Shown: positions 8,627-17,926 of the stretch, one piece after another | Numbering within the stretch: position 1 is the first letter of the stretch | Layout: each line of letters opens with the position of its first letter | DNA from: Pollutimonas thiosulfatoxidans | GTDB taxonomy: Bacteria; Pseudomonadota; Gammaproteobacteria; Burkholderiales; Burkholderiaceae_B | NCBI RefSeq assembly: GCF_004022565.1 | Contig: NZ_CP022987.1 | Location: forward strand, 3,224,001 to 3,288,000 | DNA: 64,000 nucleotides | Direction of reading: 5' to 3' | Position numbers and translations under genes: made by a program | Notes under the pieces: model-generated | Databases searched by the model: none | Told to the model about the DNA's origin: nothing | Seen by the model: only the letters and a program-made list of their open reading frames with translations

Positions 8627-11600
8627 ATGCCCCAGCCCGACAAAGAAAGGTCCGAATTGGTCGACGACAAGCTCTGGTACAAGGACGCTGTCATCTATCA
8701 ACTGCATGTGAAATCCTTCTTCGACGCCAACAATGATGGACAAGGCGATTTTGCCGGGCTGATCGCCAAGCTCGATTACATCGCCAGCCTCGGTGTCAAT
8801 ACTGTCTGGTTGCTGCCGTTTTACCCGTCTCCGCGTCTGGACGACGGTTACGACATTGCGGAGTACCGCGGCGTGCATGAAGACTATGGTTCTTTGGCCG
8901 ATGTGCGCCGGTTCATCAAGGCAGCCCACGAGCGGGGCCTGCGGGTCATCACAGAGCTCGTTGTAAATCACACCTCGGACCAGCACCCCTGGTTTCAGCG
9001 CGCCCGCCATGCCAAGCCGGGGTCTGCGGCTCGTAACTTTTATGTATGGGCCGACAATGATCAGGGCTATGCGGATACCCGCATCATTTTTTGCGATACC
9101 GAGAAATCGAACTGGACATGGGACCCGGTCGCGGGCGCCTATTTCTGGCATCGCTTTTATTCGCACCAGCCGGATCTGAACTACGACAATCCCAGGGTAT
9201 TGAAGGCCTTGATCGGGATCATGCGCTATTGGCTCGACATGGGCGTGGACGGGTTGCGCCTGGATGCGGTGCCGTATCTGGTGGAAAGAGAAGGAACCAA
9301 CAACGAGAACCTGCCCGAAACGCACGGCATATTGCGACGTATACGGGCCGTCATGGACCGCGAGTACCCGGACCGGATGCTGTTGGCCGAGGCGAACCAG
9401 TGGCCCGAGGACGCCCAGGAGTATTTCGGCGATGGCGACGAATGTCACATGTCATTCCACTTTCCGCTCATGCCGCGCATGTATATGGCCATCGCTCGCG
9501 CGGACCGCTTCCCGATTACCGACATCATGCAGCAGACCCCGGAAATCCCGGAGAACTGTCAATGGGCGATATTTCTGCGCAACCATGACGAGCTGACGCT
9601 CGAGATGGTAACCAGCAGTGAACGCGACTATCTGTGGGATGTGTACGCCGCCGATCGGCGCGCCCGCATCAACCTGGGAATACGGCGGCGGCTCTCGCCC
9701 TTGCTCGAGCGTGACCGCCGGCGCATTGAACTGATGAATAGCTTGCTCTTGTCCATGCCGGGAACGCCCGTGCTTTATTACGGCGACGAGATCGGCATGG
9801 GTGACAACATCCATCTTGGCGATCGGGATGGTGTCCGTACGCCGATGCAATGGAGCCCGGATCGAAACGGGGGCTTTTCGCGCGCGGATCCCGAGCGCCT
9901 GTCCCTGCCGGTGCTGATGGGCCCCCTTTACGGATATGAGGCCGTCAACGTCGAGGCGCAGCAACGTGATCCGCATTCGCTGCTGAACTGGACGCGGCGG
10001 ATGCTGGCAAAGCGACAGCAGACGCATGTCTTTGGCCGAGGCAGCTTGCGTTTCCTGTATCCCGGCAACCGCAAGATACTCGCCTACCTCCGGGAGCATG
10101 AAGGCTTGACGGTCTTGTGCGTAGCCAACCTGTCCAATGCATCCCAACCGGTGGAACTGGATCTGTCGGCGCTGTCGGGCCGGGTGCCCATTGAATTGCT
10201 GGGGGGCACGCCGTTTCCGACGATAGGCGAGCTGCCCTATCTGCTTACTTTGCCGCCTTATGGGTTTTATTGGTTCGAGTTGAGCCCCAGCGCCGCGCCG
10301 CCTGCCTGGCATGCCAGCGGCCCGCAGCAAATGCCTGAGTACATCACGCTGGTATGGCGGCGGCGGCCCAGCAATCAGTTGGTGGAGGGTTCGCGGCGGG
10401 CACTGTGCGAACAAGTGCTGCCTCAGTATCTGGAAAGGCAGCGTTGGTTCCCCGGCGCGGGGCCTGTCGGGCCGGCGCGGATAGGCTACATAACGCCTTT
10501 GCCCGCTTCGGATGCCAGTCAGGCCGAGCTGTTCCTCGCGGAGTTCGAGGTCGATGGCAACGAGGCCGCTGAACGGTATTTTCTTCCGCTCGCGCTGTTG
10601 TGGGGCGAGGCCGCCACGAGCGTGCCCGCGCAGCACGGACTGGCGCAGGTGCGTCGCGGTGCCGAGCTCGCGCTTGCCGCCGACGCCTACGCGGTGCCCG
10701 ATTTCACCCATGCCATGCTCGACGCCTGGCACCGCCAGCTCGAGATCAATATTGAAGGGTCACAGCCCAGCACGTTGATCTTTCGCGCCGAGCCCGGCTT
10801 TGACGCCACGGACTGGCCTGCCGATCTTGAAATCAACTGGTTCCATGGCGAGCAGTCCAACAGCTCTGTGGTGCTGGGCGATATCGCTGTACTGAAGCTG
10901 ATACGGCATGTCGTGCCCGGCATGCATCCCGAAGCGGAAATGACGCGGCAGCTTACCCGCAGCCAGTACGCCAACTCTGCTGCCTTGCTGGCAGAACTGC
11001 TGCGGATATCGCCCGACGGCACCCCTCATACCTTGGCGTTGGTCCATGCCCGGATCGCCAACCAGGGCGATGCCTGGACCTGGACACAGGACTACCTGAC
11101 GGGCACCCTGGAGGACGCCGCCCTGACGGGTGAAAGCCGCGACGATTTCCAGGAAGAATTGCGCAGCTACGCCACCGTGGCGGCAACCATAGGCAAGCGC
11201 CTGGCCGAGCTGCACCGTGTCTTGGCGCAACCGGCCGACGACCTTGCCTTCCAGCCGGAGGTCGCCGAAAAACGCCACGCCCAGGCATGGGCCAAGGATA
11301 TACGCAGCATGCTCAGCCAGGCCTTGAAGGCTTTGGGTGGCAAGAATATCGGACTGGATGAGCGAGCCGGACAGGCGCACGACGAATTGCTGTCCATCAA
11401 GAAAGAGTTGCTGGCAGCAGTGGACGCGCAGGCCGGCAATCTGGTGGGCACGCTACGTACGCGCGCACACGGCGACTTCCATCTGGGCCAGGTGCTCATC
11501 GCCCAGAACGATGTGTACCTGATCGACTTCGAGGGTGAGCCGGCCAGATCGCTGGAAGAGCGCCGCGCGAAAACATCGCCATGGCGTGACGTGGCCGGCT

Positions 11601-12043
11601 TGATACGCTCCTTCGATTATGCAGGTGCATCGTTCATGACCTCGGACACCACGACGGCGCCCCACGGCGCCGCGACCGATGGCGGGGCGAGCGAAGTGCA
11701 GGCACCGGCGGTGGCGGCCCTGATGGATCAGCGCCGCAGCTTGCTGGACCAATTTTGCGCCACGGCGACCGAGGCATTCCTCAACGGCTATCGCGTCGCT
11801 ATCGCCGAACCGGGTAGCAATGTCGAAGAACAGCAGGATGGCGAAGCCGCGATGGCTGTCATGGCGTCGCAGGACCGCGCCTTGCTTGATCTGGCCCTGG
11901 TCGAGAAAGCTGCTTACGAAATCTGCTACGAAGCAGCCCACCGGCCGGACTGGATTGCTATTCCCCTGTCCGGCCTGCTGCGGGCAGCGCGTCGCTTGAT
12001 CAGGACGGCCACGGACCAGGATTCTGGAAAAGAGACGGAATGA
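8627..12043 (+). CDS. treS: Trehalose synthase-maltokinase fusion (TreS-Mak/Pep2)
   Basis: The N-terminal half (about 1-560) is a GH13 trehalose synthase that interconverts trehalose and maltose. It has LLPFYPSPRLDDGYDI, nucleophile D213 in GLRLDAVPYL, acid E255 in LLAEANQWP and D321 in FLRNHDE. The C-terminal part (about 650-1138) is a maltokinase that makes maltose-1-phosphate from ATP, with the catalytic loop AHGDFHLGQVL (D950) and metal-binding IDFEGEP (D967). After that loop there is a low-complexity stretch (near residues 1005-1030) that looks like an insert. The ATG at 8627 follows AGGA; longer frames upstream have no such site. Fusion of the two activities is known in Pseudomonas and relatives. 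It feeds GlgE directly. The gene overlaps glgB by four bases. Confidence 0.95.
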   Translation: MPQPDKERSELVDDKLWYKDAVIYQLHVKSFFDANNDGQGDFAGLIAKLDYIASLGVNTVWLLPFYPSPRLDDGYDIAEYRGVHEDYGSLADVRRFIKAAHERGLRVITELVVNHTSDQHPWFQRARHAKPGSAARNFYVWADNDQGYADTRIIFCDTEKSNWTWDPVAGAYFWHRFYSHQPDLNYDNPRVLKALIGIMRYWLDMGVDGLRLDAVPYLVEREGTNNENLPETHGILRRIRAVMDREYPDRMLLAEANQWPEDAQEYFGDGDECHMSFHFPLMPRMYMAIARADRFPITDIMQQTPEIPENCQWAIFLRNHDELTLEMVTSSERDYLWDVYAADRRARINLGIRRRLSPLLERDRRRIELMNSLLLSMPGTPVLYYGDEIGMGDNIHLGDRDGVRTPMQWSPDRNGGFSRADPERLSLPVLMGPLYGYEAVNVEAQQRDPHSLLNWTRRMLAKRQQTHVFGRGSLRFLYPGNRKILAYLREHEGLTVLCVANLSNASQPVELDLSALSGRVPIELLGGTPFPTIGELPYLLTLPPYGFYWFELSPSAAPPAWHASGPQQMPEYITLVWRRRPSNQLVEGSRRALCEQVLPQYLERQRWFPGAGPVGPARIGYITPLPASDASQAELFLAEFEVDGNEAAERYFLPLALLWGEAATSVPAQHGLAQVRRGAELALAADAYAVPDFTHAMLDAWHRQLEINIEGSQPSTLIFRAEPGFDATDWPADLEINWFHGEQSNSSVVLGDIAVLKLIRHVVPGMHPEAEMTRQLTRSQYANSAALLAELLRISPDGTPHTLALVHARIANQGDAWTWTQDYLTGTLEDAALTGESRDDFQEELRSYATVAATIGKRLAELHRVLAQPADDLAFQPEVAEKRHAQAWAKDIRSMLSQALKALGGKNIGLDERAGQAHDELLSIKKELLAAVDAQAGNLVGTLRTRAHGDFHLGQVLIAQNDVYLIDFEGEPARSLEERRAKTSPWRDVAGLIRSFDYAGASFMTSDTTTAPHGAATDGGASEVQAPAVAALMDQRRSLLDQFCATATEAFLNGYRVAIAEPGSNVEEQQDGEAAMAVMASQDRALLDLALVEKAAYEICYEAAHRPDWIAIPLSGLLRAARRLIRTATDQDSGKETE

Positions 12044-13950
12044 CGCATACAGAGACCGAGAAACTGCGCTATGGGAATCTGCTGGGCGATCTGGATATGT
12101 ACTTGATCGCCGAAGGCCGGCACGAGCAATTGGCCGACTGCCTGGGTGCGCATGTGACGGAGATCGACGGTGTGCCCGGCACACGCTTTGCGGTATGGGC
12201 GCCGAACGCCCGCGAGGTGACGGTCGTCGGAGATTTCAACGATTGGGATGGCCAGCGGCACTACATGTATCTGCGCCGCGAGTGTGGCGTTTGGGAAATC
12301 TTTATTCCTGACGTCGGGCCAGGTGCGCTTTACAAGTTCCAGATCCGTGGCAGCGACGGGCGGCTATTACCTCAAAAGGCGGATCCGGTGGCGCGCCAGA
12401 CCGAGATGCCGCCGGCAACCGCATCGGTGGTCACCGACCCCACTGCTTTCGTCTGGACCGACGATGCGTGGATGCAAGACCGAGCGGCGCGTCACCAGGT
12501 CGACGCACCGCTTTCCATCTACGAAGTGCATCTGGGCTCCTGGATGTCGACGGACGAGCAGGGCAGCGTATGGACGACGGTCGGTCGCCGGCTCATCGAT
12601 TATGCCGTGGACATGGGGTTTACCCACCTGGAATTGCTGCCCATCACCGAGCACCCATTTGGCGGCTCTTGGGGCTATCAGCCTTTGGGGATGTTCGCGC
12701 CGTCCGCGCGCTACGGGACGCCCGCGGAATTTGCGGGGTTCGTGGATGCCTGCCATGAGGCGGGCCTGGGGCTGATCCTGGACTGGGTGCCGGCGCACTT
12801 TCCGTCTGATCCGCATGGACTGGTGGAGTTCGACGGTACGCAGTTGTACGAGCATGCAGACCCCCGACAGGGATTCCATCCTGACTGGAACACCCTGATC
12901 TACAACATGGGGCGCAACGAGGTGCGTAATTTCCTGATGGCCAGCGCCCTGGAGTGGCTGCGCCGCTACCACGTAGACGGCCTGCGGGTCGATGCGGTGG
13001 CTTCCATGCTTTATCTGGATTACAGCCGCGAGCCGGGGCAATGGACGCCCAACCGCTACGGCGGCCGGGAAAACCTTGAAGCGGTAGCCTTCCTGCAAGA
13101 GTTGAATCAGGTCGTTGCCGAGCGTTGCCCTGGCGCGCTGGTCATAGCAGAAGAATCGACGGCATGGCCGGGGGTGACCGCGCCGGTCAGCGAGGGCGGC
13201 TTGGGCTTTCAGTACAAATGGAACATGGGCTGGATGCACGACACCTTGCGCTACATGCAGTATGAGCCGGTGCACCGGCGGTATCACCATCATGACATGA
13301 CCTTCGGGATGGTCTATGCCTACTCGGAAAAATTTGTCCTGCCTTTGTCCCACGATGAAGTCGTGCACGGCAAGGGCTCATTGGTGGGCAAGATGCCGGG
13401 CGACCCCTGGCAGCGCCACGCCAGCCTGCGCGCGTACTTCGGGTTCATGTGGGGCCACCCTGGCAAGAAGTTGTTGTTCATGGGCGGCGAGTTGGCGCAG
13501 GTGCATGAATGGAACCACGATGCCCAGTTGGACTGGGCCGCCCTGGACGACCCGCTGAAGGCTGGCGTGCAAGGTGTAGTGCGCGACCTCAATGCCTTAT
13601 ACCGCAGCACGCCGGCACTGCATGGCAGCGACGCCGTCCCGGCTGGCTTTGCCTGGATTATCGGAGACGACCAGGACAACAGCGTATTCGCTTTTCTGCG
13701 TCGCCATGGCGGGCAAACCGCACTGGTTGTCAGCAATATGACGCCCGTGCCTCGCATCGCTTACCGCATCGGCGTGCCCCAAGCGGGGCGCTGGAAGGAA
13801 TGCCTGAATACGGATGCCGGATCTTACGGCGGTTCGAACATGGGGAACATGGGTGCTGTGGCGACATCGGGGCACCCATCGCATGGGTACGATCAATCGC
13901 TGGCGCTGGTGCTTCCTCCCTTATCTACCTTGATTTTCGTTGCGGAGTAG
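12040..13950 (+). CDS. glgB: 1,4-alpha-glucan branching enzyme GlgB
   Basis: GlgB cuts an alpha-1,4 chain and rejoins it as an alpha-1,6 branch. The 636-residue protein has a CBM48 domain (TRFAVWAPNAREVTVVGDFN) and then a GH13 barrel with nucleophile D318 in GLRVDAVASM, acid E371 in VIAEES, and D439 in LSHDEVVHGKGSL. It is shorter than E. coli GlgB (about 730 residues) because the first N1 domain is absent, as in many other bacterial forms. The start overlaps the stop of treS-mak (ATGA), which indicates translational coupling. Its product is the branched glucan that GlgX would later debranch. Confidence 0.96.
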   Translation: MTHTETEKLRYGNLLGDLDMYLIAEGRHEQLADCLGAHVTEIDGVPGTRFAVWAPNAREVTVVGDFNDWDGQRHYMYLRRECGVWEIFIPDVGPGALYKFQIRGSDGRLLPQKADPVARQTEMPPATASVVTDPTAFVWTDDAWMQDRAARHQVDAPLSIYEVHLGSWMSTDEQGSVWTTVGRRLIDYAVDMGFTHLELLPITEHPFGGSWGYQPLGMFAPSARYGTPAEFAGFVDACHEAGLGLILDWVPAHFPSDPHGLVEFDGTQLYEHADPRQGFHPDWNTLIYNMGRNEVRNFLMASALEWLRRYHVDGLRVDAVASMLYLDYSREPGQWTPNRYGGRENLEAVAFLQELNQVVAERCPGALVIAEESTAWPGVTAPVSEGGLGFQYKWNMGWMHDTLRYMQYEPVHRRYHHHDMTFGMVYAYSEKFVLPLSHDEVVHGKGSLVGKMPGDPWQRHASLRAYFGFMWGHPGKKLLFMGGELAQVHEWNHDAQLDWAALDDPLKAGVQGVVRDLNALYRSTPALHGSDAVPAGFAWIIGDDQDNSVFAFLRRHGGQTALVVSNMTPVPRIAYRIGVPQAGRWKECLNTDAGSYGGSNMGNMGAVATSGHPSHGYDQSLALVLPPLSTLIFVAE

Positions 13951-13953
13951 CGC

Positions 13954-16077
13954 ATGAGTACACATTTGCCCGATCGCCTCTCACCTGGCCTGCCTTATCC
14001 CCTGGGCGCCACCAGTGATGGGCTGGGCGTCAATTTCGCGGTTTTTTCCGCCAATGCCAGCAAGATCGAGCTGTGTCTGTTCGACCCTCGGGGCCGCAAG
14101 GAACTGCGCCGCCTGACGATGCCGGAATGCACTGACGAGGTCTGGCACGGCTATCTGCCGGATGCCGATCCGGGACTGGTTTACGGTTATCGGGCCTATG
14201 GGCCTTACGATCCAAAGAACGGGCACCGCTTCAACCCCCACAAGTTATTGCTGGATCCCTACGCCCGCCAACTCGAGGGCGCGGTGCGTTGGTCGGACGC
14301 CTTGTTCGGCTATCGTGTCCAGCACCCTCGGGCGGATCTGAGCATGGACAGGCGCGATTCCGCCAACCTGGTACCCAAAGCCGTGGTGGCCGATAGCGGT
14401 TTCAATTGGGGCGAGCGGTCCCGGGCCTACACCCCATGGGCCGAGACGGTCATCTATGAAGCTCATGTGCGTGGGGTCACCATTAGCCGGGGCGATGTGC
14501 GCAGCGAGTTCCGTGGAACCTGCGACGCGCTGGCCAATCCGCGCTTCATTGACCATCTGTTGCGGATCGGTGTGACGGCCATCGAGCTGCTGCCGGTGCA
14601 TGCCTTCTTGCAGGATCATTTCCTGGTGGAGCGGGGCCTGCGCAATTACTGGGGCTACAACACCTTGTCCTATTTTGCGCCCGAGCCAGCCTACTTGACG
14701 CACCGCAAGACCAATGATCTGCGCATGGCGATACGGCGCTTGCAAAGTGCCGGCATCGAAGTCATTTTGGACGTCGTCTATAACCATACGGCCGAAGGCA
14801 ACGAACTGGGGCCGACGCTATCCTGGCGCGGTCTGGACAACGCCAGCTACTACCGCCTGATTCCCGGCGATGAGCGTTACTACATCAACGACACGGGCTG
14901 TGGCAATACTGTCAATCTGTCTCATCCCCGCGTTTTGCAGATGGTGATGGATTCGCTTCGATACTGGGCCGAGAGCTATCGGGTCGACGGCTTCCGCTTC
15001 GACCTGGGTGTGACGCTGGGTCGTGAGGGCACGGGTTTCGACCCCGGGTCCGGTTTCTTTGACGCCATCCTGCAAGATCCTGTGCTGTCTCGCCTGAAGC
15101 TTATCTCAGAGCCCTGGGACACCGGTCCCGACGGCTATCAACTGGGCAGCCACCCGCCTGGCTTTGCCGAATGGAACGACCGATTTCGCGATGGTGTCCG
15201 GCGCTTCTGGGCCGGCGAGGCCGGGATGCGCGGCGAACTGGCGGGCTACATGCTCGGATCGCCGGAGCTGTTCGATAGACGGCACCGCCGACCCTGGTCG
15301 TCCATCAATTACCTGGCGTCGCATGATGGCTTCACGGCGCAGGATGTCGTCAGCTATAACGACAAGCACAATGAAGCCAACGGTGACGAGAATACCGATG
15401 GGCACGGCGAGAATTTCAGCAACAACTGGGGAGTGGAGGGGCCTACCGACGACGAGGACATCAAGTCGCTACGGACGCGTGTGTTGCGGTCCATGCTCGC
15501 CACGGTGTTCCTGTCGAACGGCACCCCCATGCTGCTGGCGGGGGATGAATTCGGCAATAGCCAGCAAGGCAACAACAATGCCTATTGCCAGGACAACGAG
15601 ATATCGTGGCTCGACTGGGAAGAAGCCAGTACGCCGGAGGGGCGGGAGCGCATCGCTTTTGTTGCCTCGCTGACTGCACTGCGCCGCTCGCATCCCTCGT
15701 TGCGCCTGCCGCGCTATGCCGATGGCAATCACGAATTGATCTCGGGCGTGCCACGCATCGCCTGGTACGACCTGGATGGCGAAGCCATGAGCGAAAGCGC
15801 ATGGGAGTTCGCGGAAGGAAAGGTGTTGGGCCTGCGGCGGGCCTTTCTGCAAGAGGACGGCCAGTTGGATCTATCTTTATTGATCGTCAACGGCGGCCCG
15901 GACGACGTAAATTTTCAGCTACCGGCGAACGGCTGCGCGTGGACCTTGAAGCTGGACACCGCTGAACCCGGAGCGACTGTCACGGCCGTTTCGACCGATA
16001 GTGTGATGGTGGCAGCGCATGGGTTGGTCCTGCTTACGGGTGCGCTGACAACGGAGCAAGACAATGGCGGAACCTGA
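13954..16077 (+). CDS. glgX: Glycogen debranching enzyme GlgX (isoamylase type)
   Basis: GlgX hydrolyses alpha-1,6 branch points and releases linear maltodextrins. The 707-residue protein starts with a CBM48-like domain (VNFAVFSANASKIELCLFDP) and continues with a GH13 barrel: nucleophile D350 in DGFRFD, acid E386 in LISEPWD, and the characteristic LASHDGFT followed by KHNEANGDENTDG. The length is usual for GlgX/TreX. It follows glgB after three bases and overlaps treZ by 14 bases. Its linear products are the substrate for TreY and MalQ, both encoded downstream, so here it probably channels glycogen toward trehalose. Confidence 0.96.
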   Translation: MSTHLPDRLSPGLPYPLGATSDGLGVNFAVFSANASKIELCLFDPRGRKELRRLTMPECTDEVWHGYLPDADPGLVYGYRAYGPYDPKNGHRFNPHKLLLDPYARQLEGAVRWSDALFGYRVQHPRADLSMDRRDSANLVPKAVVADSGFNWGERSRAYTPWAETVIYEAHVRGVTISRGDVRSEFRGTCDALANPRFIDHLLRIGVTAIELLPVHAFLQDHFLVERGLRNYWGYNTLSYFAPEPAYLTHRKTNDLRMAIRRLQSAGIEVILDVVYNHTAEGNELGPTLSWRGLDNASYYRLIPGDERYYINDTGCGNTVNLSHPRVLQMVMDSLRYWAESYRVDGFRFDLGVTLGREGTGFDPGSGFFDAILQDPVLSRLKLISEPWDTGPDGYQLGSHPPGFAEWNDRFRDGVRRFWAGEAGMRGELAGYMLGSPELFDRRHRRPWSSINYLASHDGFTAQDVVSYNDKHNEANGDENTDGHGENFSNNWGVEGPTDDEDIKSLRTRVLRSMLATVFLSNGTPMLLAGDEFGNSQQGNNNAYCQDNEISWLDWEEASTPEGRERIAFVASLTALRRSHPSLRLPRYADGNHELISGVPRIAWYDLDGEAMSESAWEFAEGKVLGLRRAFLQEDGQLDLSLLIVNGGPDDVNFQLPANGCAWTLKLDTAEPGATVTAVSTDSVMVAAHGLVLLTGALTTEQDNGGT

Positions 16078-17926
16078 GCATCAGGTGGCCCGCGGCCGGG
16101 TTGATACGGCACCGGCGGCGCCTTCCTATCAATTTGGCGCGCTTATGCTGGGCGACGGCACGGCGCGCTTTCGGCTATGGGCACCCAGTGTCCAGGCTGT
16201 GACGCTGGAGTTGAACGGACAGCCGCCACTGCCCATGAAGCGCGTAGACGATGGGTTCCACGAAGTGGTTTGCGAGTGCGTGGTGGGCAGCCGTTATCGC
16301 TACCGCATAAGCGCCGACCTGTGTGTGCCCGATCCCGCATCGCGCTTGCAGGACGGTGATGTCCACAGCTATAGCGTGCTCACTGACGCGTCTGCCTACG
16401 CCTGGCGCAATGTCGAGTGGCGGGGCCGCCCTTGGACCGAGACCGTGTTGTACGAAGTCCATTGCGGCTTGCTGGGCGGATTTCGCGGTGTGCAAGAGCG
16501 GCTTGCCGACTGGTGCGAACTGGGCATCACCGCTATTGAACTGATGCCTATTGCCGATTTCCCCGGTCCGCGCAACTGGGGCTATGACGGCGTTCTGCCC
16601 TATGCGCCGGATAACGCCTATGGCAGTCCCGAAGACCTGCGCCTGCTCATCGATACGGCACACTGCATGGGTATGCAGGTCATTCTTGATGTTGTCTACA
16701 ACCATTTTGGTCCCGACGGCAATTACCTTCCGTCCTACGCACCCGAGTTCTTCCGGGACGATATCAAAACTGCCTGGGGTCCGGCGATCGATTTTCGCAA
16801 GCCCCAGGTGCGTGCCTTCTTTGCCGAGAACGCCCTGTACTGGCTCAACGAATACCGCTTCGACGGCTTGCGCCTGGATGCCGTCCATGCCATTTCGGAA
16901 CGGGACTGGCTGGTGGAAATGGCCGCTTATGTGCGTGGCCACCTGTCGCCGGACCGGCATGCCCACCTGATCCTGGAAAACGACGACAATGCCGCCAGCC
17001 TGTTGCGAGAAGGCTTTGATGCGCAGTGGAACGATGACGCGCATCACATCGTGCACCATATTTTGACCGGCGAGGCCCATGGCTATTACGGCGCCTATAC
17101 CGAGGATCCAGCGCGCGACCTGGCCAAGTGCCTGGCAGAGGGCTTTATCTATCAAGGGCAACCCAGCCCTGCGCGCGGCGGTGAGCCACGTGGCGAGCCC
17201 AGCAAGGGCCTGCCGCCATACGCGTTCATCTTCTTCTTGCAAAATCACGATCAAACCGGCAACCGCGCTTTGGGCGAGAGGCTGACCGCCTTGTGCGACC
17301 AGAAGCCGGAAGCCTTGCGCGCCGCAGTCACGCTGCAGTTGCTGGCACCGCATATTCCCTTGTTGTTCATGGGCGAAGAATACGGATCTCTTGCGCCGTT
17401 TCAGTACTTCACCAGTTTCAGTGATCCGGATCTGGCGCGCGCCGTCAGCAAGGGGCGGCGCAACGAGTTTGCGGCGTTTCCGGCGTTTTCAGACCCCGAG
17501 GCCAGATCGGCCATACCCGATCCCAACGACCTTCAAACCTGGCAGAACTCGATACCGCTGGCCGACGAACATGACTTGCGGCACAAGCGCAGCAGGTTGT
17601 TCTATCAGGCCTTGCTGCAGGCGCGCCGTCAGTTCATCACCCCACATCTTGAAGGGGCGCAGAGCGTGGGGGCGACAGTCCTTGGTCCGAATTGTGCGGC
17701 GGCATGCTGGCGCTTGGGCAATGGCAGTCTGCTTCGAATTTACTGCAATCTGTCGGGCCAGGCAGTCGACCTGCCCGAAGAGGTATCCAAGAGCGAAATC
17801 ATTCTGTTCAGCAGCGGCGCGCACGCCGACGAGACCTTGCGGACGGCGCGCCTGGCGCCCTACAGCACCATCGCAACCGTGGAGGCCAAGGTGCCGGGTC
17901 GCGCATCGGTGGGGGGGCAGGCATGA
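16064..17926 (+). CDS. treZ: Malto-oligosyltrehalose trehalohydrolase TreZ
   Basis: TreZ releases free trehalose from maltooligosyltrehalose made by TreY. The protein has 620 residues: an N-terminal CBM48-like domain (ARFRLWAPSVQAVTLELNG), then a GH13 barrel with LILDVVYNHFGPDGNY-like text, nucleophile D272 in GLRLDAVHAI, acid E305 in LILENDDN and the late Asp in QNHDQTGNRALGERL. The LENDDN and DQTGNRA motifs separate TreZ from branching enzymes. Around residue 375 a short Pro/Gly/Arg-rich loop (SPARGGEPRGEPS) is inserted. The start lies inside the end of glgX, and the stop overlaps the malQ start (ATGA). Confidence 0.94.
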   Translation: MAEPEHQVARGRVDTAPAAPSYQFGALMLGDGTARFRLWAPSVQAVTLELNGQPPLPMKRVDDGFHEVVCECVVGSRYRYRISADLCVPDPASRLQDGDVHSYSVLTDASAYAWRNVEWRGRPWTETVLYEVHCGLLGGFRGVQERLADWCELGITAIELMPIADFPGPRNWGYDGVLPYAPDNAYGSPEDLRLLIDTAHCMGMQVILDVVYNHFGPDGNYLPSYAPEFFRDDIKTAWGPAIDFRKPQVRAFFAENALYWLNEYRFDGLRLDAVHAISERDWLVEMAAYVRGHLSPDRHAHLILENDDNAASLLREGFDAQWNDDAHHIVHHILTGEAHGYYGAYTEDPARDLAKCLAEGFIYQGQPSPARGGEPRGEPSKGLPPYAFIFFLQNHDQTGNRALGERLTALCDQKPEALRAAVTLQLLAPHIPLLFMGEEYGSLAPFQYFTSFSDPDLARAVSKGRRNEFAAFPAFSDPEARSAIPDPNDLQTWQNSIPLADEHDLRHKRSRLFYQALLQARRQFITPHLEGAQSVGATVLGPNCAAACWRLGNGSLLRIYCNLSGQAVDLPEEVSKSEIILFSSGAHADETLRTARLAPYSTIATVEAKVPGRASVGGQA

